NCBI RefSeq assembly: GCF_005938625.1
Contig: NZ_VCNJ01000005.1
Coordinates: forward strand, 62,001 to 126,000
Direction of reading: 5' to 3'
From: Pseudomonas fluorescens
GTDB lineage: Bacteria > Pseudomonadota > Gammaproteobacteria > Pseudomonadales > Pseudomonadaceae
DNA length: 64,000 bases
Shown here: positions 1 to 8,690 of the stretch, piece after piece
Layout: every line of letters starts with the position of its first letter
Numbering within the stretch: position 1 is the first letter of the stretch
The notes under the pieces: model-generated
What the model saw: the letters and a program-made list of their open reading frames with translations, nothing else
Told to the model about the DNA's origin: nothing
Databases searched by the model: none
Translations under genes and position numbers: made by a program

Positions 1-353
1 ATCTGGCCGAAGTGCGCGATGAAACCTTCATCACCCTGACTCAGGGCTTCGCGACCCATCAGGACGGTAACCGGGTGTTCAAGCAAGCGGGGTTCGAGCC
101 GAAAGTGGCGATGCAGGTGAATGACATCTTCACGCTGCTGAGCATGGTCAGCTCGGGGGTGGGTTATGCGTTGCTGCCAGGAAGGATTGCGGCGGTGTAT
201 GAGAATCGGGTGAAGCTGATTCCGTTGCAGGAGAAGTACCGGTTGCAGCAGCACATTGGCGTAGTGTTTTTGAAAGCCAAGGAGCGCGATCCGAATTTGC
301 TGGCGTTGTTGGCGGAGTGTCGGATGTATGCGAATCGGCAGGCTGGGGCTTAG
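1..353 (+). CDS. mdcR: LysR-family regulator, C-terminal part (probable MdcR)
   Basis: The window opens inside this gene, so only about the last 116 residues are seen; the reading frame starts at base 3. The visible part fits the effector-binding domain of LysR-type regulators: a segment around VNDIFTLLSMVSSGVGYALLPG, followed by the IGVVFLKAKERDPN stretch near the C-terminus. It points toward the convergent mdc operon, and mdc loci usually carry a LysR activator named MdcR, so I infer that role. The DNA-binding part lies outside the window. Another LysR paralogue cannot be excluded. Confidence 0.7.
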   Translation, partial: LAEVRDETFITLTQGFATHQDGNRVFKQAGFEPKVAMQVNDIFTLLSMVSSGVGYALLPGRIAAVYENRVKLIPLQEKYRLQQHIGVVFLKAKERDPNLLALLAECRMYANRQAGA

Positions 354-364
354 ATCAAGATCAA

Positions 365-534
365 GAGCAACCCCCGCACCCCAGCCCTCTCCCCCAAGGG
401 GTAGAGGGGGAAAGGGAGCAGATCGGGGGCTTCTCAGAACCTGAGTTCCACTCAGAAATTTCAGGTCGATGTACCTCCTCCATCCACCCCGGTCAGTCCC
501 CTCTCCCCCCGGGAGAGGGCTAGGGTGAGGGGCT
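365..534. repeat. Inverted-end repeat downstream of the mdc operon
   Basis: The left end carries a CCAGCCCTCTCCC motif and the right end its imperfect complement GGGAGAGGGCTAGGG. A TTTCAGGTCGATGTA core lies between them. A related element with the same ends and the same core in the same orientation lies at 7893-8121, so the two copies bracket the mdc operon. It occupies the gap between the convergent mdcR and madM genes and may act as a transcription barrier through its stem. No protein-coding content is visible. Confidence 0.65.
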
Positions 535-542
535 TTTGATCT

Positions 543-1307
543 TCAGCCAACAATCCCGCGAACGATGAAGAACAACAGCGATGGCCCAAGCAAACACCCA
601 AGCCCGGTATGAAACGTAGCCGTCAACGCCCCATAAGGCACCAACCGTCGATCCGTCGCCGCCAGCCCAGCAGTCACGCCGCTGACAGTCCCGGCCAAGC
701 CACCAAATACCATCGCCGAACGCGGGTTATCCAGCCCCATCCAACGCGCCGCGACCGGCGTGCCGACCATCACCAGAATCGCCTTGATCAACCCGGTGGC
801 AATCGACAGCGCCATCACATCCGAGGTCGCGCCAATCGCCGCGCCAGTCACCGGCCCAACAATATAAGTCACCGCTCCCGCGCCAATGGTGGTCATGCTC
901 ACCGCATCGCGATAACCGAACGCCCAGGCCATGCACGCGCCGACAATGAACGGCAGGATCGTGCCCAGCAGCAAGGCAATGACACCGATCAACCCGGCCT
1001 TCTTCGCCTCGGTCGCCTGCACTTCAAACGCGGTGGCCACAATCGCAAAATCACGCAGCATCGCCCCGCCCATCAGGCCGATACCCGAGAACAAAGTCAG
1101 ATCCGCCAGGCCTTTCTGCCCGCCGGTCATGGTGCCGCCGACCCATGCCAAAACCAGACCGATGACGATGGCAATCGCCGAGCCGTGAATGCGTCCGAAC
1201 GTCAGGCGTTTGGACAGAATCACCGACACCCACATGATCACGCCGACAAAAGCGAAGGCAGTGACCAAGCCGTTGTGTTCCAGACCTTTCTCGATGAGAT
1301 CCCACAT
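543..1307 (-). CDS. madM: Malonate transporter subunit MadM
   Basis: A 254-residue hydrophobic protein with many predicted membrane helices and Gly-rich turns, matching the MadM subunit of the two-component malonate carrier, which is sodium-coupled in Malonomonas. It begins MWDLIEKGLEHNGLVTAF. The gene starts 1 bp after the madL stop codon, so the two subunits are translationally linked at the end of the mdc operon. It would import malonate for the decarboxylase encoded upstream. Length is normal for the family. Confidence 0.88.
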   Translation of the reverse strand: MWDLIEKGLEHNGLVTAFAFVGVIMWVSVILSKRLTFGRIHGSAIAIVIGLVLAWVGGTMTGGQKGLADLTLFSGIGLMGGAMLRDFAIVATAFEVQATEAKKAGLIGVIALLLGTILPFIVGACMAWAFGYRDAVSMTTIGAGAVTYIVGPVTGAAIGATSDVMALSIATGLIKAILVMVGTPVAARWMGLDNPRSAMVFGGLAGTVSGVTAGLAATDRRLVPYGALTATFHTGLGCLLGPSLLFFIVRGIVG

Positions 1308-1308
1308 A

Positions 1309-1725
1309 TCAGCGGCCTCCTACTGGCGTGCCGACCGGGGAGATTTCCGCCGGCTCGTCAGGCAATGGTTCGCCTTTATGGGTGCGGCTGATCAAGGCAA
1401 TCGTGCAGCCACAGACCACCACTGAACCGATCGCCGCCAGCACGGCCACCGGACCGCCATGCAACGCGGTGACGACGTTCTGCTGCGCGGCCATGGCCAC
1501 CACCACCGGAATGTACATCGCGCCCCAGAAGCCGACGCCCATCTCGCATTCCTTGGTCATGCCGCCACGCTTCTGCATCCACAACCGCGCGCAAATCAGC
1601 AGGATCATGGCGATGCCGACCCCGCCGACGTTGGATTTGACGCCCAACAACACGCCGAGCATGTCACCCATGATCACCCCTGCCAGCGTACAGATCGCGA
1701 GCAGCGCCACACCGTAAATAATCAT
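1309..1725 (-). CDS. madL: Malonate transporter subunit MadL
   Basis: A 138-residue membrane protein, the small partner of MadM. I chose the ATG at 1725 (MIIYGVALLAICTLAG) because GAGG lies about 9 bases upstream; a longer reading would need a TTG at 1740. Several hydrophobic helices are visible and the protein ends in a short hydrophilic tail. It follows mdcH after a 65-base gap and precedes madM directly. Inferred role: malonate uptake together with MadM. Confidence 0.87.
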   Translation of the reverse strand: MIIYGVALLAICTLAGVIMGDMLGVLLGVKSNVGGVGIAMILLICARLWMQKRGGMTKECEMGVGFWGAMYIPVVVAMAAQQNVVTALHGGPVAVLAAIGSVVVCGCTIALISRTHKGEPLPDEPAEISPVGTPVGGR

Positions 1726-1790
1726 TGTTGTAGTCCTCAAAGTGCATCGTCGAATGTTGTTTTTGTTGTTCGAAGCTTGAGTCGGCGGTT

Positions 1791-2711
1791 TTAGAGTTGG
1801 CGGCCACCCTCCTCACGCAAAAGCGCTTGCAGGGTGTCGAGGCGCGCACTGTCGAAGGCTGTGACCGTGCCTTGCTCGAACACCCGGCGCGCCAGCCCGG
1901 TCAGCACCGCACCGGGCGGCAGTTCGATCTGTAAACGCACGCCGCGCTCATAAGCGCTTTGCACGGTGCCGCGCCAATCCACTACGCGACACATGTTGAA
2001 GGCGAGGTCGTCGCGCAGCGCTTCTACTTTGGTCACAGGGCGTGCGCGACTGCCGCTCAGGTAAGCGATTTTCGGGGTTTTCAGTTCGACCTTGGCGAAA
2101 GCTTCGGCGAGGGTTTGCGCCGGTTTGTCCAGCAATGGGCAGTGCGACGGCACGCTTACCGCCAGACGTTTTGCCAGACCGGCGCCACGACTGCGCGCCA
2201 GTTCGGCCAACGCTTGCATGGCCTTGTCACTGCCGGCAATCACCACCTGATTGTCGGCGTTGATGTTGGCCAGATACACCGGCGAATCTTCACTGTGCAC
2301 CTGCGCCAGCAGCGTTTCGACTGTGGATAACTGCAGGCCGATGATCGCGGTCATGCCGTAGCCTTGTGGATAAGCCTGTTGCATCAGTTCGCCGCGCAGG
2401 CTGACCAGATGTAGCGCATCGCTGAAGCTCAAGGCCCCGGCGACCACCGCTGCCGGGTAAGCACCGATGGACAGGCCTGCGACGTAGTCCGCCGTCAGTC
2501 CGTCCTGCAACAACTGCCGCGAAGCAGCGACGCCGGCGATCAGCAGACAGAGCTGAACCGCCCTTGTCGTGCGCAACGCTGCGCTGGAATCCAGCAGCGA
2601 TACATCTTCACCGAGCACATCACTGGCCTCGGTCAACGACTCCCGAGGCAAGCGCTGCAGCATGCCCGCTTGCTGCGCGCCCTGGCCGGGGAATACCAGC
2701 AGACTGCTCAC
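1791..2711 (-). CDS. mdcH: Malonate decarboxylase epsilon subunit (malonyl-CoA:ACP transacylase)
   Basis: An acyltransferase-fold protein of 306 residues that loads malonyl groups onto the MdcC carrier protein to start the decarboxylation cycle. It carries the FabD-like LLVFPGQGAQ motif at the N-terminus and the nucleophile elbow GLSIG. I place the start at the GTG at 2711 (VSSLLVFPGQG), which overlaps the mdcG stop by 4 bases (GTGA); the open frame extends further upstream, but into mdcG. Last decarboxylase gene before the transporter pair. Confidence 0.9.
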   Translation of the reverse strand: MSSLLVFPGQGAQQAGMLQRLPRESLTEASDVLGEDVSLLDSSAALRTTRAVQLCLLIAGVAASRQLLQDGLTADYVAGLSIGAYPAAVVAGALSFSDALHLVSLRGELMQQAYPQGYGMTAIIGLQLSTVETLLAQVHSEDSPVYLANINADNQVVIAGSDKAMQALAELARSRGAGLAKRLAVSVPSHCPLLDKPAQTLAEAFAKVELKTPKIAYLSGSRARPVTKVEALRDDLAFNMCRVVDWRGTVQSAYERGVRLQIELPPGAVLTGLARRVFEQGTVTAFDSARLDTLQALLREEGGRQL

Positions 2712-3325
2712 GCTGCCTGCTCCTGCGGGTTCCACGGGTCAGTCACCAAACAGGCCTGATACTCGTTTTTCAGCAGCACGCGTGCCGATCCGCTGGCCCA
2801 CTCGCGCAATGCGACCGCACCGAACGGCGTCTGCAACTGCATGTCGATCCGGCACACGGCTTGATCGAAAATCGCGACGAATTTGCGTGCCTGATTACGG
2901 GTGATCAGTTGCGGTGTACGCAGAATCAAATCGAGGTCGCTGACCGCGTGCATCGCGGTAAAACCACTGGCCAATTCAAACCCGACACTGCCGCTGACAC
3001 CCCAGACCCAACCGCAATCGTCGAGCATTGGCCGCAGTTGTTTGAGTGCCTGCATGACCGGCAGATCGCGCTCGCTGTCGACGTGACACAGCGCTTCCGG
3101 ACTGACCCGACAGGCAATCGAATCGACCGCCATAAACGCTGCCAGCCGCTGTTCGCGCAACACACCGCGCACGCCGACCGCGACAAAACCTTCTGCACTC
3201 AACGCCCGCCGCACCACCACCGGTTGCCCGGCGGCCAATGACTCGACTGCCCACAGCGGCGCATCCGCCGGCAACTGCGCCGGGGTCATGCCCCAGAGCA
3301 GATCGTGGGCCAGAGGCGTGCTCAC
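2708..3325 (-). CDS. mdcG: Malonate decarboxylase holo-ACP synthase (phosphoribosyl-dephospho-CoA transferase)
   Basis: About 205 residues. Transfers the 2'-(5-triphosphoribosyl)-3'-dephospho-CoA prosthetic group made by MdcB onto the serine of MdcC. The LDLILRTP segment and the preceding GSVGFELASG loop fit the nucleotidyltransferase-like MdcG family. Two adjacent GTG codons (3328 and 3325) are possible starts; the second overlaps the mdcE stop as GTGA, the junction type used elsewhere in this operon. Confidence 0.88.
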   Translation of the reverse strand: MSTPLAHDLLWGMTPAQLPADAPLWAVESLAAGQPVVVRRALSAEGFVAVGVRGVLREQRLAAFMAVDSIACRVSPEALCHVDSERDLPVMQALKQLRPMLDDCGWVWGVSGSVGFELASGFTAMHAVSDLDLILRTPQLITRNQARKFVAIFDQAVCRIDMQLQTPFGAVALREWASGSARVLLKNEYQACLVTDPWNPQEQAA

Positions 3326-4107
3326 CACTGCGCCCTCAACAGTTCGCGAACCTTGCTGGAGGCCGCACGATTTTTCGCGCCGAGGCGATTGCTCAAGTCA
3401 GTGCTGGCGATATCGCCGATGGCCTGTTTCAGGCATTCGTTCACCCGCGCCAGATCCTCTGTGGTCGGCTGTTCAATCTGCTGCACAGACAGGGTTTCCC
3501 AGAGCAATCCGAGGCTCGCATAACTGTCGATGTCATAAGCCATCGGCGGCACACTGGCGGCCAGCGCTTCCAGTTCTTCAACACTGCGCAAGGTCACCCG
3601 CGCCGCCGACGCCTTGCCCATCGCATGCACCATCACGCCCGGATCACGCAGCGCGATCAAACGATTGGCCTGGTAACCATGAGCCAGAAACGCCCCGGAC
3701 ATCGCTTTACCGACCAACAACGCAATCACCGGATGCCCGGCCAAACGCGCACGGGCGTAACTGTCCGCCGCACCGGCCAGCGCCTGATGAATGCCGAGGG
3801 CTTCTTCGCGCCGACCATAAGCCTGGCTCGGCACATCGACGATGGCGATGATCGGGCGCTTCTGCGCTTTATCGCGATCAACGCTGATCGCATCATCCAC
3901 AGCCTTGGCCAGACCCCAGCCTTCGAGCAAACCGACTTCGCCATTACGAGCGCGCGGGAAACGATTGTCCGGGTCAGCGACCACAGCGATAAAACGCCCC
4001 AGCTCACCGTCACCCACCTTCAACGATGGCGGCAGCCCTTCGACCGCGACAGCGCCCGCGCTCAAGGCGTTGAACCAGTTCAAACCGCGCAGCGAATAAC
4101 CGCTCAT
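3322..4107 (-). CDS. mdcE: Malonate decarboxylase gamma subunit
   Basis: A 261-residue crotonase-fold protein that, with MdcD, decarboxylates malonyl-S-ACP to acetyl-S-ACP in the cytoplasm. Visible family features include the Gly/Ala-rich core IALLVGKAMSGAFLAHGYQA and the preceding DVPSQAYGRREEALGIHQAL helix. It overlaps mdcD by 4 bases (ATGA) and mdcG by 4 bases. Length and context are standard for the biotin-independent malonate decarboxylase. Confidence 0.92.
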   Translation of the reverse strand: MSGYSLRGLNWFNALSAGAVAVEGLPPSLKVGDGELGRFIAVVADPDNRFPRARNGEVGLLEGWGLAKAVDDAISVDRDKAQKRPIIAIVDVPSQAYGRREEALGIHQALAGAADSYARARLAGHPVIALLVGKAMSGAFLAHGYQANRLIALRDPGVMVHAMGKASAARVTLRSVEELEALAASVPPMAYDIDSYASLGLLWETLSVQQIEQPTTEDLARVNECLKQAIGDIASTDLSNRLGAKNRAASSKVRELLRAQW

Positions 4108-4955
4108 GAGCGCTCTCCTTGATACAGATCGCGAACCACCGACGGTTCGATTTGCGGGTCAGTGTTCAGATTGCCGAGGCGTTGCAGAAACCACTCGGCG
4201 CGCTGGCTGCGTGGTTTCGCTGGCAAACCCTGCTGCAGTAATTCACCAACCTGCTGACGAATCTTCGCCACGTCATCGGCGACGTAACGATCCACCAGAC
4301 CACTGGCAAAACGCTGCTCGCCGCCAGTCAGGCTCCAGATGAATGGCCGGTCGCGGGAGTCGTATTCTTCGATCCCCGCTTCCTGTTCGATAACCTGCGG
4401 GCCGTTCAAGCCGAGGCGCGCTTCCTGAGTCACCAACAAATAGCTGCACAGCGCGGCAGCAATCGACATGCCGCCGAAACACCCAACGCTGCCCGCAACC
4501 ACACCGACCACCGGTTGGTACTGCTGCAAATCGACAATCGCTGCGTGAATATCGGCAATCGCCGCCAGCCCGAGATTGGCCTCCTGCAAGCGCACACCGC
4601 CGGTTTCCAGCAGCAACACCGCGCGGGTCGGAATGCCTTTGCGGTTGTCTTCAGCCGCCAGTTCCAGCGCGCCGGCAATCTTCGCCCCGCCGACTTCGCC
4701 AAGGCTGCCGCCCTGAAATGCGCCTTCAATTGCGGCAATGACTACCGGCAAACCGTCGAGGCTGCCCTTGGCGATCACTACACCGTCATCGGCCTGCGGC
4801 ACCACGCCCTGACGTTCGAGCCACGGCGACATCACCCGTTGAAACGGATCGAGCAACTCACGAAAGCTGCCGGCATCGAGCAAGGCTTTCGCCCGTTGCC
4901 GCGCGCCGAGTTCGACGAAGCTGTGTTTGTTCAAAAGCGCTGCGCTGTCAGTCAT
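4104..4955 (-). CDS. mdcD: Malonate decarboxylase beta subunit
   Basis: 283 residues starting at the ATG at 4955 (MTDSAALLNKHSFVELGARQ). The open frame continues upstream to 5120, but that extension lies in another frame of mdcC and is not real. Carboxyltransferase-like core with GSVGCFGGMSIAAALCSYLL. It forms the decarboxylase core with MdcE. It overlaps the mdcC end by 8 bases, consistent with coupled translation. Confidence 0.92.
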   Translation of the reverse strand: MTDSAALLNKHSFVELGARQRAKALLDAGSFRELLDPFQRVMSPWLERQGVVPQADDGVVIAKGSLDGLPVVIAAIEGAFQGGSLGEVGGAKIAGALELAAEDNRKGIPTRAVLLLETGGVRLQEANLGLAAIADIHAAIVDLQQYQPVVGVVAGSVGCFGGMSIAAALCSYLLVTQEARLGLNGPQVIEQEAGIEEYDSRDRPFIWSLTGGEQRFASGLVDRYVADDVAKIRQQVGELLQQGLPAKPRSQRAEWFLQRLGNLNTDPQIEPSVVRDLYQGERS

Positions 4956-5247
4956 GGCCGATCTCCTCGAAACCTTGTTCCAGACGCAAGCGCACCACCC
5001 CCGGCGTCGCGCCGAAATCGTGGATATCGATGGCCATTGCCGGCGGCGTGGTGCCGTCGAACATCCGCGCAAACAGATGCTGCCAGCGCAGTTGTGCGCC
5101 GTTGACCGAGGTCTGCACATTGATCGTCAGCTTGCCGGCCAGGCCCGGTTCGATCAGCACTTCCAGATCACCCGAGCCGACACAACCGACCAGCGCGCGA
5201 CCGCGTGGCGGCTGCCCGGCGGGGAATTCAAACGATAGGCTTTCCAT
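4948..5247 (-). CDS. mdcC: Malonate decarboxylase acyl carrier protein (delta subunit)
   Basis: A 99-residue carrier protein. The prosthetic-group serine is Ser25 in the GSGDLEVL motif, the position reported for other MdcC proteins. I use the ATG at 5247, which overlaps the mdcB stop as ATGA; an in-frame TTG at 5250 is the only upstream alternative. Carries acetyl and malonyl groups between MdcA, MdcH and MdcD/E. Confidence 0.92.
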   Translation of the reverse strand: MESLSFEFPAGQPPRGRALVGCVGSGDLEVLIEPGLAGKLTINVQTSVNGAQLRWQHLFARMFDGTTPPAMAIDIHDFGATPGVVRLRLEQGFEEIGHD

Positions 5248-6119
5248 CAAAACGCTCCCTGAGAGTTGCCGTCGCGCTCGATACGGTCGAGCAGCAGCGT
5301 GGCGGCGAGCAAGTCGGCGGCGCCACCGGGCGAGGCATTCAATGCGATGAGTTGTTGATCCAGTTCGTGCAAGCGACGACGACCGCTGAGGCTGGCGCTG
5401 CCACCGGCGTCGAGCACGGCTTGCGCGCCGGACTGCATGGCGTGCAGGCCCTCTTCACCGGCGCGGTAGAGCACGCAGGTGTCGGCCAGATTGGTCATGA
5501 TTGCGAGCAAGGCGTCGAGCCGGGCGTTTTGTTCGCCGCTTGCTTGGGCACGGCTGCGTTTGAGTTGTGGCAGGCCGCGTTGCAGCACCGAAGGGAAGCC
5601 GAGTTGCGCTTCTTCACGAGCACCGCGTGCGCCGTAACGCAGGGCGACTTGCGCGCCGTGGCTCAAGGGTTTGGGTGCGTGGCGATCGTCCAGCAAGGCC
5701 AGACGTGCGGCGCGTAGGGTCACGGCATTGGCGCTGGAGGATTGCGGTTCCAGTGCAGCGGCGGTCACCAATAATCCCAAGGCCCAGATCGCCCCGCGAT
5801 GCGTGTTCACGCCGTTGGTGGTCGTGAGCATGGCTTGCTCGCCTTCACGACCGATCCGGCCAATCGCTTCGCGCAACGTTGAATCGACTTCACCGATTGC
5901 AACCGCCGCTTCAGCCATTTCCTTGAACGCCGGCCACAACGCCAGCGCGGAAGCATGCATCAGGCCCAAGTGCAAATCGGTGTGCGCGCCATTGCCGCGA
6001 CGGTCGACCAGTGCCGGTTTCGGCGACAGATCGGCCTCGTCGATCAACGCGTCCACCGCCAGGTCGGCCAATCGATCAGCCAGGGACAGCGGTTTCGCTT
6101 GCAGGTTAAATGCGTGCAT
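5247..6119 (-). CDS. mdcB: Triphosphoribosyl-dephospho-CoA synthase
   Basis: 290 residues from the ATG at 6119 ([19 protein letters not shown]). Makes the 2'-(5-triphosphoribosyl)-3'-dephospho-CoA precursor from dephospho-CoA and ATP. Family motifs visible: [19 protein letters not shown] and [16 protein letters not shown]. The open frame extends to 6167, but the ATG at 6119 shares one base with the mdcA stop (TAATG) and gives the expected length. Confidence 0.92.
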   Translation of the reverse strand: MHAFNLQAKPLSLADRLADLAVDALIDEADLSPKPALVDRRGNGAHTDLHLGLMHASALALWPAFKEMAEAAVAIGEVDSTLREAIGRIGREGEQAMLTTTNGVNTHRGAIWALGLLVTAAALEPQSSSANAVTLRAARLALLDDRHAPKPLSHGAQVALRYGARGAREEAQLGFPSVLQRGLPQLKRSRAQASGEQNARLDALLAIMTNLADTCVLYRAGEEGLHAMQSGAQAVLDAGGSASLSGRRRLHELDQQLIALNASPGGAADLLAATLLLDRIERDGNSQGAF

Positions 6120-7789
6120 TACCAGCTCCTGAATTTCGCGGGCGGGTTGTACAGGCCACCAGACCACTCGACCAAATCGGCCACGCTTTTCGCCGCGAGC
6201 AATTCGCGGGTGGCGTCGGTGCGGCGGATACCGAGGTCTTCGGGCAAAGCGATCAGGCCTTCGCGGCGCATGCGTTCGGTGTCTTTCGGGTTGTGGCGCA
6301 GGCCGATGGCGGTGACGCCGGCGACCGCGGCGATCATCGCCTGGCGCTCTTCCAGCGAGCGTGCCTTGTACAGGTAGGCGATGCCTTCTTCGGTGAGCAG
6401 GTGGGTGACGTCGTCGCCGTAAATCATGATCGGCGCCAGCGGCATGCCGCTTTTCTTCGCCACTTCTACCGCGTCGAGGGTTTCAACGAAGGTCGGTTTG
6501 CCGCCCTCCTGGAACGTCTCGACCATTTGCACCACGAGTTTTTTGCCGCGTTCGAGCATCGGCTGCTGCGAGTCGTCGTGACGCATGTCCAGCCACGCCG
6601 GGGTGCCGTGACGGCGACCGCGCGGGTCGTGGCCCATGTTCGGCGCACCGCCGAAACCGGCGAGGCGGCCACGGGTGACGGTTGAGGAATGGCCATCGCC
6701 ATCGACCTGCAACGTCGCGCCGATAAACAGATCCACCGCGTATTGCCCGGCCAGTTGGCAGAACATTCGGTTGGAACGCAACGAGCCGTCACGGCCGGTG
6801 AAGAACACGTCCGGGCGCGCGGCGATGTAGTTTTCCATGCCCAGTTCGGTGCCGAAGCAATGCACGCTTTCGACCCAGCCACTTTCAATCGCCGGGATCA
6901 ACGTCGGGTGCGGGTTGAGCGTCCAGTTGCGGCAGATCTTGCCTTTGAGGCCGAGGGATTCGCCGTAGGTCGGCAGGATCAGCTCGATGGCGGCGGTGTT
7001 GAAACCGATGCCGTGGTTGAGCGACTGCACGTTGTGTTTTTCGTAGATGCCGCGAATCGCCATCATCGCCATCAGCACGTGTACAGGTTTGATGTGGCGT
7101 GGGTCGCGGGTGAACAGCGGTTCGATGTAGAACGGCTTGTCGGCGACCACGACGAAATCGACCCACGACGCGGGAATGTCCACGCGCGGTAGCTCGCTGA
7201 CGTCGTCGACCAATTGGTTGACCTGGACGATGACGATGCCGTCGCTGAACGCGGCCGGTTCGATCAGTGCCGGGGTGTCTTCGGTGCTGGGGCCGGTGTA
7301 GATGTTACCGGCGCGGTCGGCCATGAACCCGGCCGAGAGCACGACGTTGGGGATCAGGTCCACCACCAGCCGGGCGTAGAGTTCGATGTAAGTGTGGATC
7401 GCGCCGACTTCCAGCAGGCCGTCTTCGAGCAATTGGCTGATGCGCAGGCTTTGGGTGCCGGCGAAGGAGAAATCGAGTTTGCGAGCGATGCCGCGTTCGA
7501 ACAGATCCAGATGCTCAGAGCGGCCAACACTTGGCATGATCATGTGCAGGTCGTGAAGCTTTTCCGGGTCGGCTTTGGCCAGCGAGCGCGAAAGGAAATC
7601 CGCCTGCTTCTGGTTGTTACCCTCCAGCACCACACGGTCGCCGGGATGGATCAGCGCTTCGAGCGCGGCGACGATCTTGTCGGTGGGCAACACCACACCG
7701 TCGGCCAGCGCGCGCACCTTGTCGAGGCGGCGCTGCTTCTCATCGCGCCGCCGCGTCCAGCGCGAGTCGGGGGAAATTGTTGTTGTCAT
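6119..7789 (-). CDS. mdcA: Malonate decarboxylase alpha subunit (acetyl-S-ACP:malonate ACP transferase)
   Basis: 556 residues, first gene of the operon. Exchanges acetyl for malonyl on the MdcC carrier. I chose the ATG at 7789 ([11 protein letters not shown]) because GGAG stands about 7 bases upstream; an in-frame GTG at 7795 is possible. The protein spans the full CoA-transferase-like MdcA family, including [17 protein letters not shown] near the N-terminus and [20 protein letters not shown] in the second half. All later mdc genes overlap or nearly touch, so one transcript from the promoter at 7822-7850 is likely. Confidence 0.94.
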   Translation of the reverse strand: MTTTISPDSRWTRRRDEKQRRLDKVRALADGVVLPTDKIVAALEALIHPGDRVVLEGNNQKQADFLSRSLAKADPEKLHDLHMIMPSVGRSEHLDLFERGIARKLDFSFAGTQSLRISQLLEDGLLEVGAIHTYIELYARLVVDLIPNVVLSAGFMADRAGNIYTGPSTEDTPALIEPAAFSDGIVIVQVNQLVDDVSELPRVDIPASWVDFVVVADKPFYIEPLFTRDPRHIKPVHVLMAMMAIRGIYEKHNVQSLNHGIGFNTAAIELILPTYGESLGLKGKICRNWTLNPHPTLIPAIESGWVESVHCFGTELGMENYIAARPDVFFTGRDGSLRSNRMFCQLAGQYAVDLFIGATLQVDGDGHSSTVTRGRLAGFGGAPNMGHDPRGRRHGTPAWLDMRHDDSQQPMLERGKKLVVQMVETFQEGGKPTFVETLDAVEVAKKSGMPLAPIMIYGDDVTHLLTEEGIAYLYKARSLEERQAMIAAVAGVTAIGLRHNPKDTERMRREGLIALPEDLGIRRTDATRELLAAKSVADLVEWSGGLYNPPAKFRSW

Positions 7790-7821
7790 GCTCACTCCAC
7801 GGGGTTCGCTGTCGTGGAGCT

Positions 7822-7850
7822 AAGGTAGGCGCGTGGGGTGGGGGCATCAA
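7822..7850 (-). promoter_or_regulatory. Candidate sigma-70 promoter of the mdc operon
   Basis: Read on the minus strand: TTGATG, a 17-base spacer, then TACCTT, ending about 33 bases before the mdcA start codon. The -35 is good and the -10 weak, as expected for an activator-dependent promoter. Confidence 0.5.
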
Positions 7851-7870
7851 TCAAGCGCGGTGGTGAATCA

Positions 7871-7885
7871 TTACGCTGAGCGTAA
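7871..7885. promoter_or_regulatory. LysR-type operator, probable MdcR site
   Basis: A perfect 15-bp dyad, TTACGCT-G-AGCGTAA, with the T-N11-A form typical of LysR-type recognition boxes. Its centre lies about 63 bp upstream of the start point predicted from the promoter at 7822-7850, the usual place for a LysR activator. Direct support is the symmetry and spacing; assignment to MdcR is inference. Confidence 0.55.
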
Positions 7886-7892
7886 CGATCAA

Positions 7893-8121
7893 GAGCACCC
7901 TCACCCTAGCCCTCTCCCGGAGGGAGAGGGGACCGATTGGGGGATGCTCAAGGGATACGCCGACCTGATCGTGCTTTACCGAATCCATAATTGACTCGGT
8001 TTACCAAACTCATAATCGACTCGGTTTTTCAGGTCGATGTATAGCGCAAGACACCTCGGTAGGCCCCCTCTCCCTACGGGCGGTCCGACGTTTCGGGAGG
8101 GCTGGGGTGAGGGTCGGCTTT
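7893..8121. repeat. Inverted-end repeat upstream of the mdc operon
   Basis: Same family and orientation as 365-534: left end CCCTCACCCTAGCCCTCTCCC-like, core TTTCAGGTCGATGTA, right end GGGAGGGCTGGGGTGAGGG. Inside, two 17-base direct copies of a CATAATTGACTCGGTTT type sequence lie 27 bases apart (about 7987 and 8014). With the promoter and operator, it accounts for the whole gap 7790-8125. Confidence 0.6.
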
Positions 8122-8125
8122 TAAA

Positions 8126-8491
8126 TCACTCCGTCGGCACCAACCTATCCAACAAACGGTTGACGGCCATCTCCGCCACCATCACTACCTGCGCAATACC
8201 TTGCACAGTCTTTCGGTGCGTACCTTCCACCATTGCCGCATGGTTGTTGAGCATCACCGTAGCCGAGCCAAGGGTTTCGCTGGCGTCGGCCAGCAGGGAT
8301 TCGGTGTCGGCGTTGGGGTTGGCCATGTACAGCGTGTTGGGGGTGTAAGGCGTGGCCATCAGATCGGCGTTGGTAGGGCCAAGGTAATGATCGAGGGCGC
8401 GCTCGGCGGCTTCGTGGAATTTCTTCGAATCGGGGGATTCGTAGGGGGATGCCGGGTCGGTGAGCGGCGGGTTTGGCGTTACTTTGAACAT
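8126..8491 (-). CDS. Small DUF6124-type Pseudomonas protein of unknown function
   Basis: 121 residues, no signal peptide or membrane helix. It starts MFKVTPNPPLTDPASPYESPDSKKFHE, which I recall as the hallmark of a Pseudomonas-restricted multi-copy family (DUF6124, sometimes labelled DUF3077). A helical middle (KFHEAAERALDHYL) and a second helical half are visible. GAGGAT lies about 8 bases before the ATG, but that ribosome binding site can pair with the leader (see 8492-8690). No function is known to me; the domain number is from memory. Confidence 0.65.
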   Translation of the reverse strand: MFKVTPNPPLTDPASPYESPDSKKFHEAAERALDHYLGPTNADLMATPYTPNTLYMANPNADTESLLADASETLGSATVMLNNHAAMVEGTHRKTVQGIAQVVMVAEMAVNRLLDRLVPTE

Positions 8492-8690
8492 TTACCAGAT
8501 CCTCATTCGGGCTAGCCACCGCTTCCCTACTAAAAGAAGTGGAGGCAGCTGTGCGCAGGTTAGTAGACCGGGGATCTGGGAAACCGGCGCGCCGAAGCGC
8601 CCTGCGCACAACCACCATAAAGTGCAGGTATGGAGTACCTGACTGTCTGATGAGCTATACGCCCCAAATATGACGGGCTACTAAACCCGA
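8492..8690 (-). promoter_or_regulatory. Structured leader of the DUF6124-type gene, possible ribosome-site sequestration
   Basis: Several paired elements are visible. A perfect 10-bp inverted repeat (8550-8559 with 8601-8610) encloses a GGCGC/GCGCC hairpin (8586-8601). A hairpin of 9 pairs out of 11 lies at about 8513-8545 with an apical UUUUAGUAGG. A GGG/CCC hairpin (8675-8688) carries UUUAGUAG in its loop. An 8-base segment (8572-8579, in the loop of the 10-bp stem) is exactly complementary to 8495-8502, which overlaps the Shine-Dalgarno of the gene. That pairing would form a pseudoknot and hide the ribosome site. Structure is read by eye; regulation is inference. Confidence 0.45.

Noticed and set aside
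8145..8618. 157-codon frame beginning in the DUF6124 leader
   Set aside because: Its start lies inside the structured leader without a ribosome site and most of it is the DUF6124-type gene in another frame.
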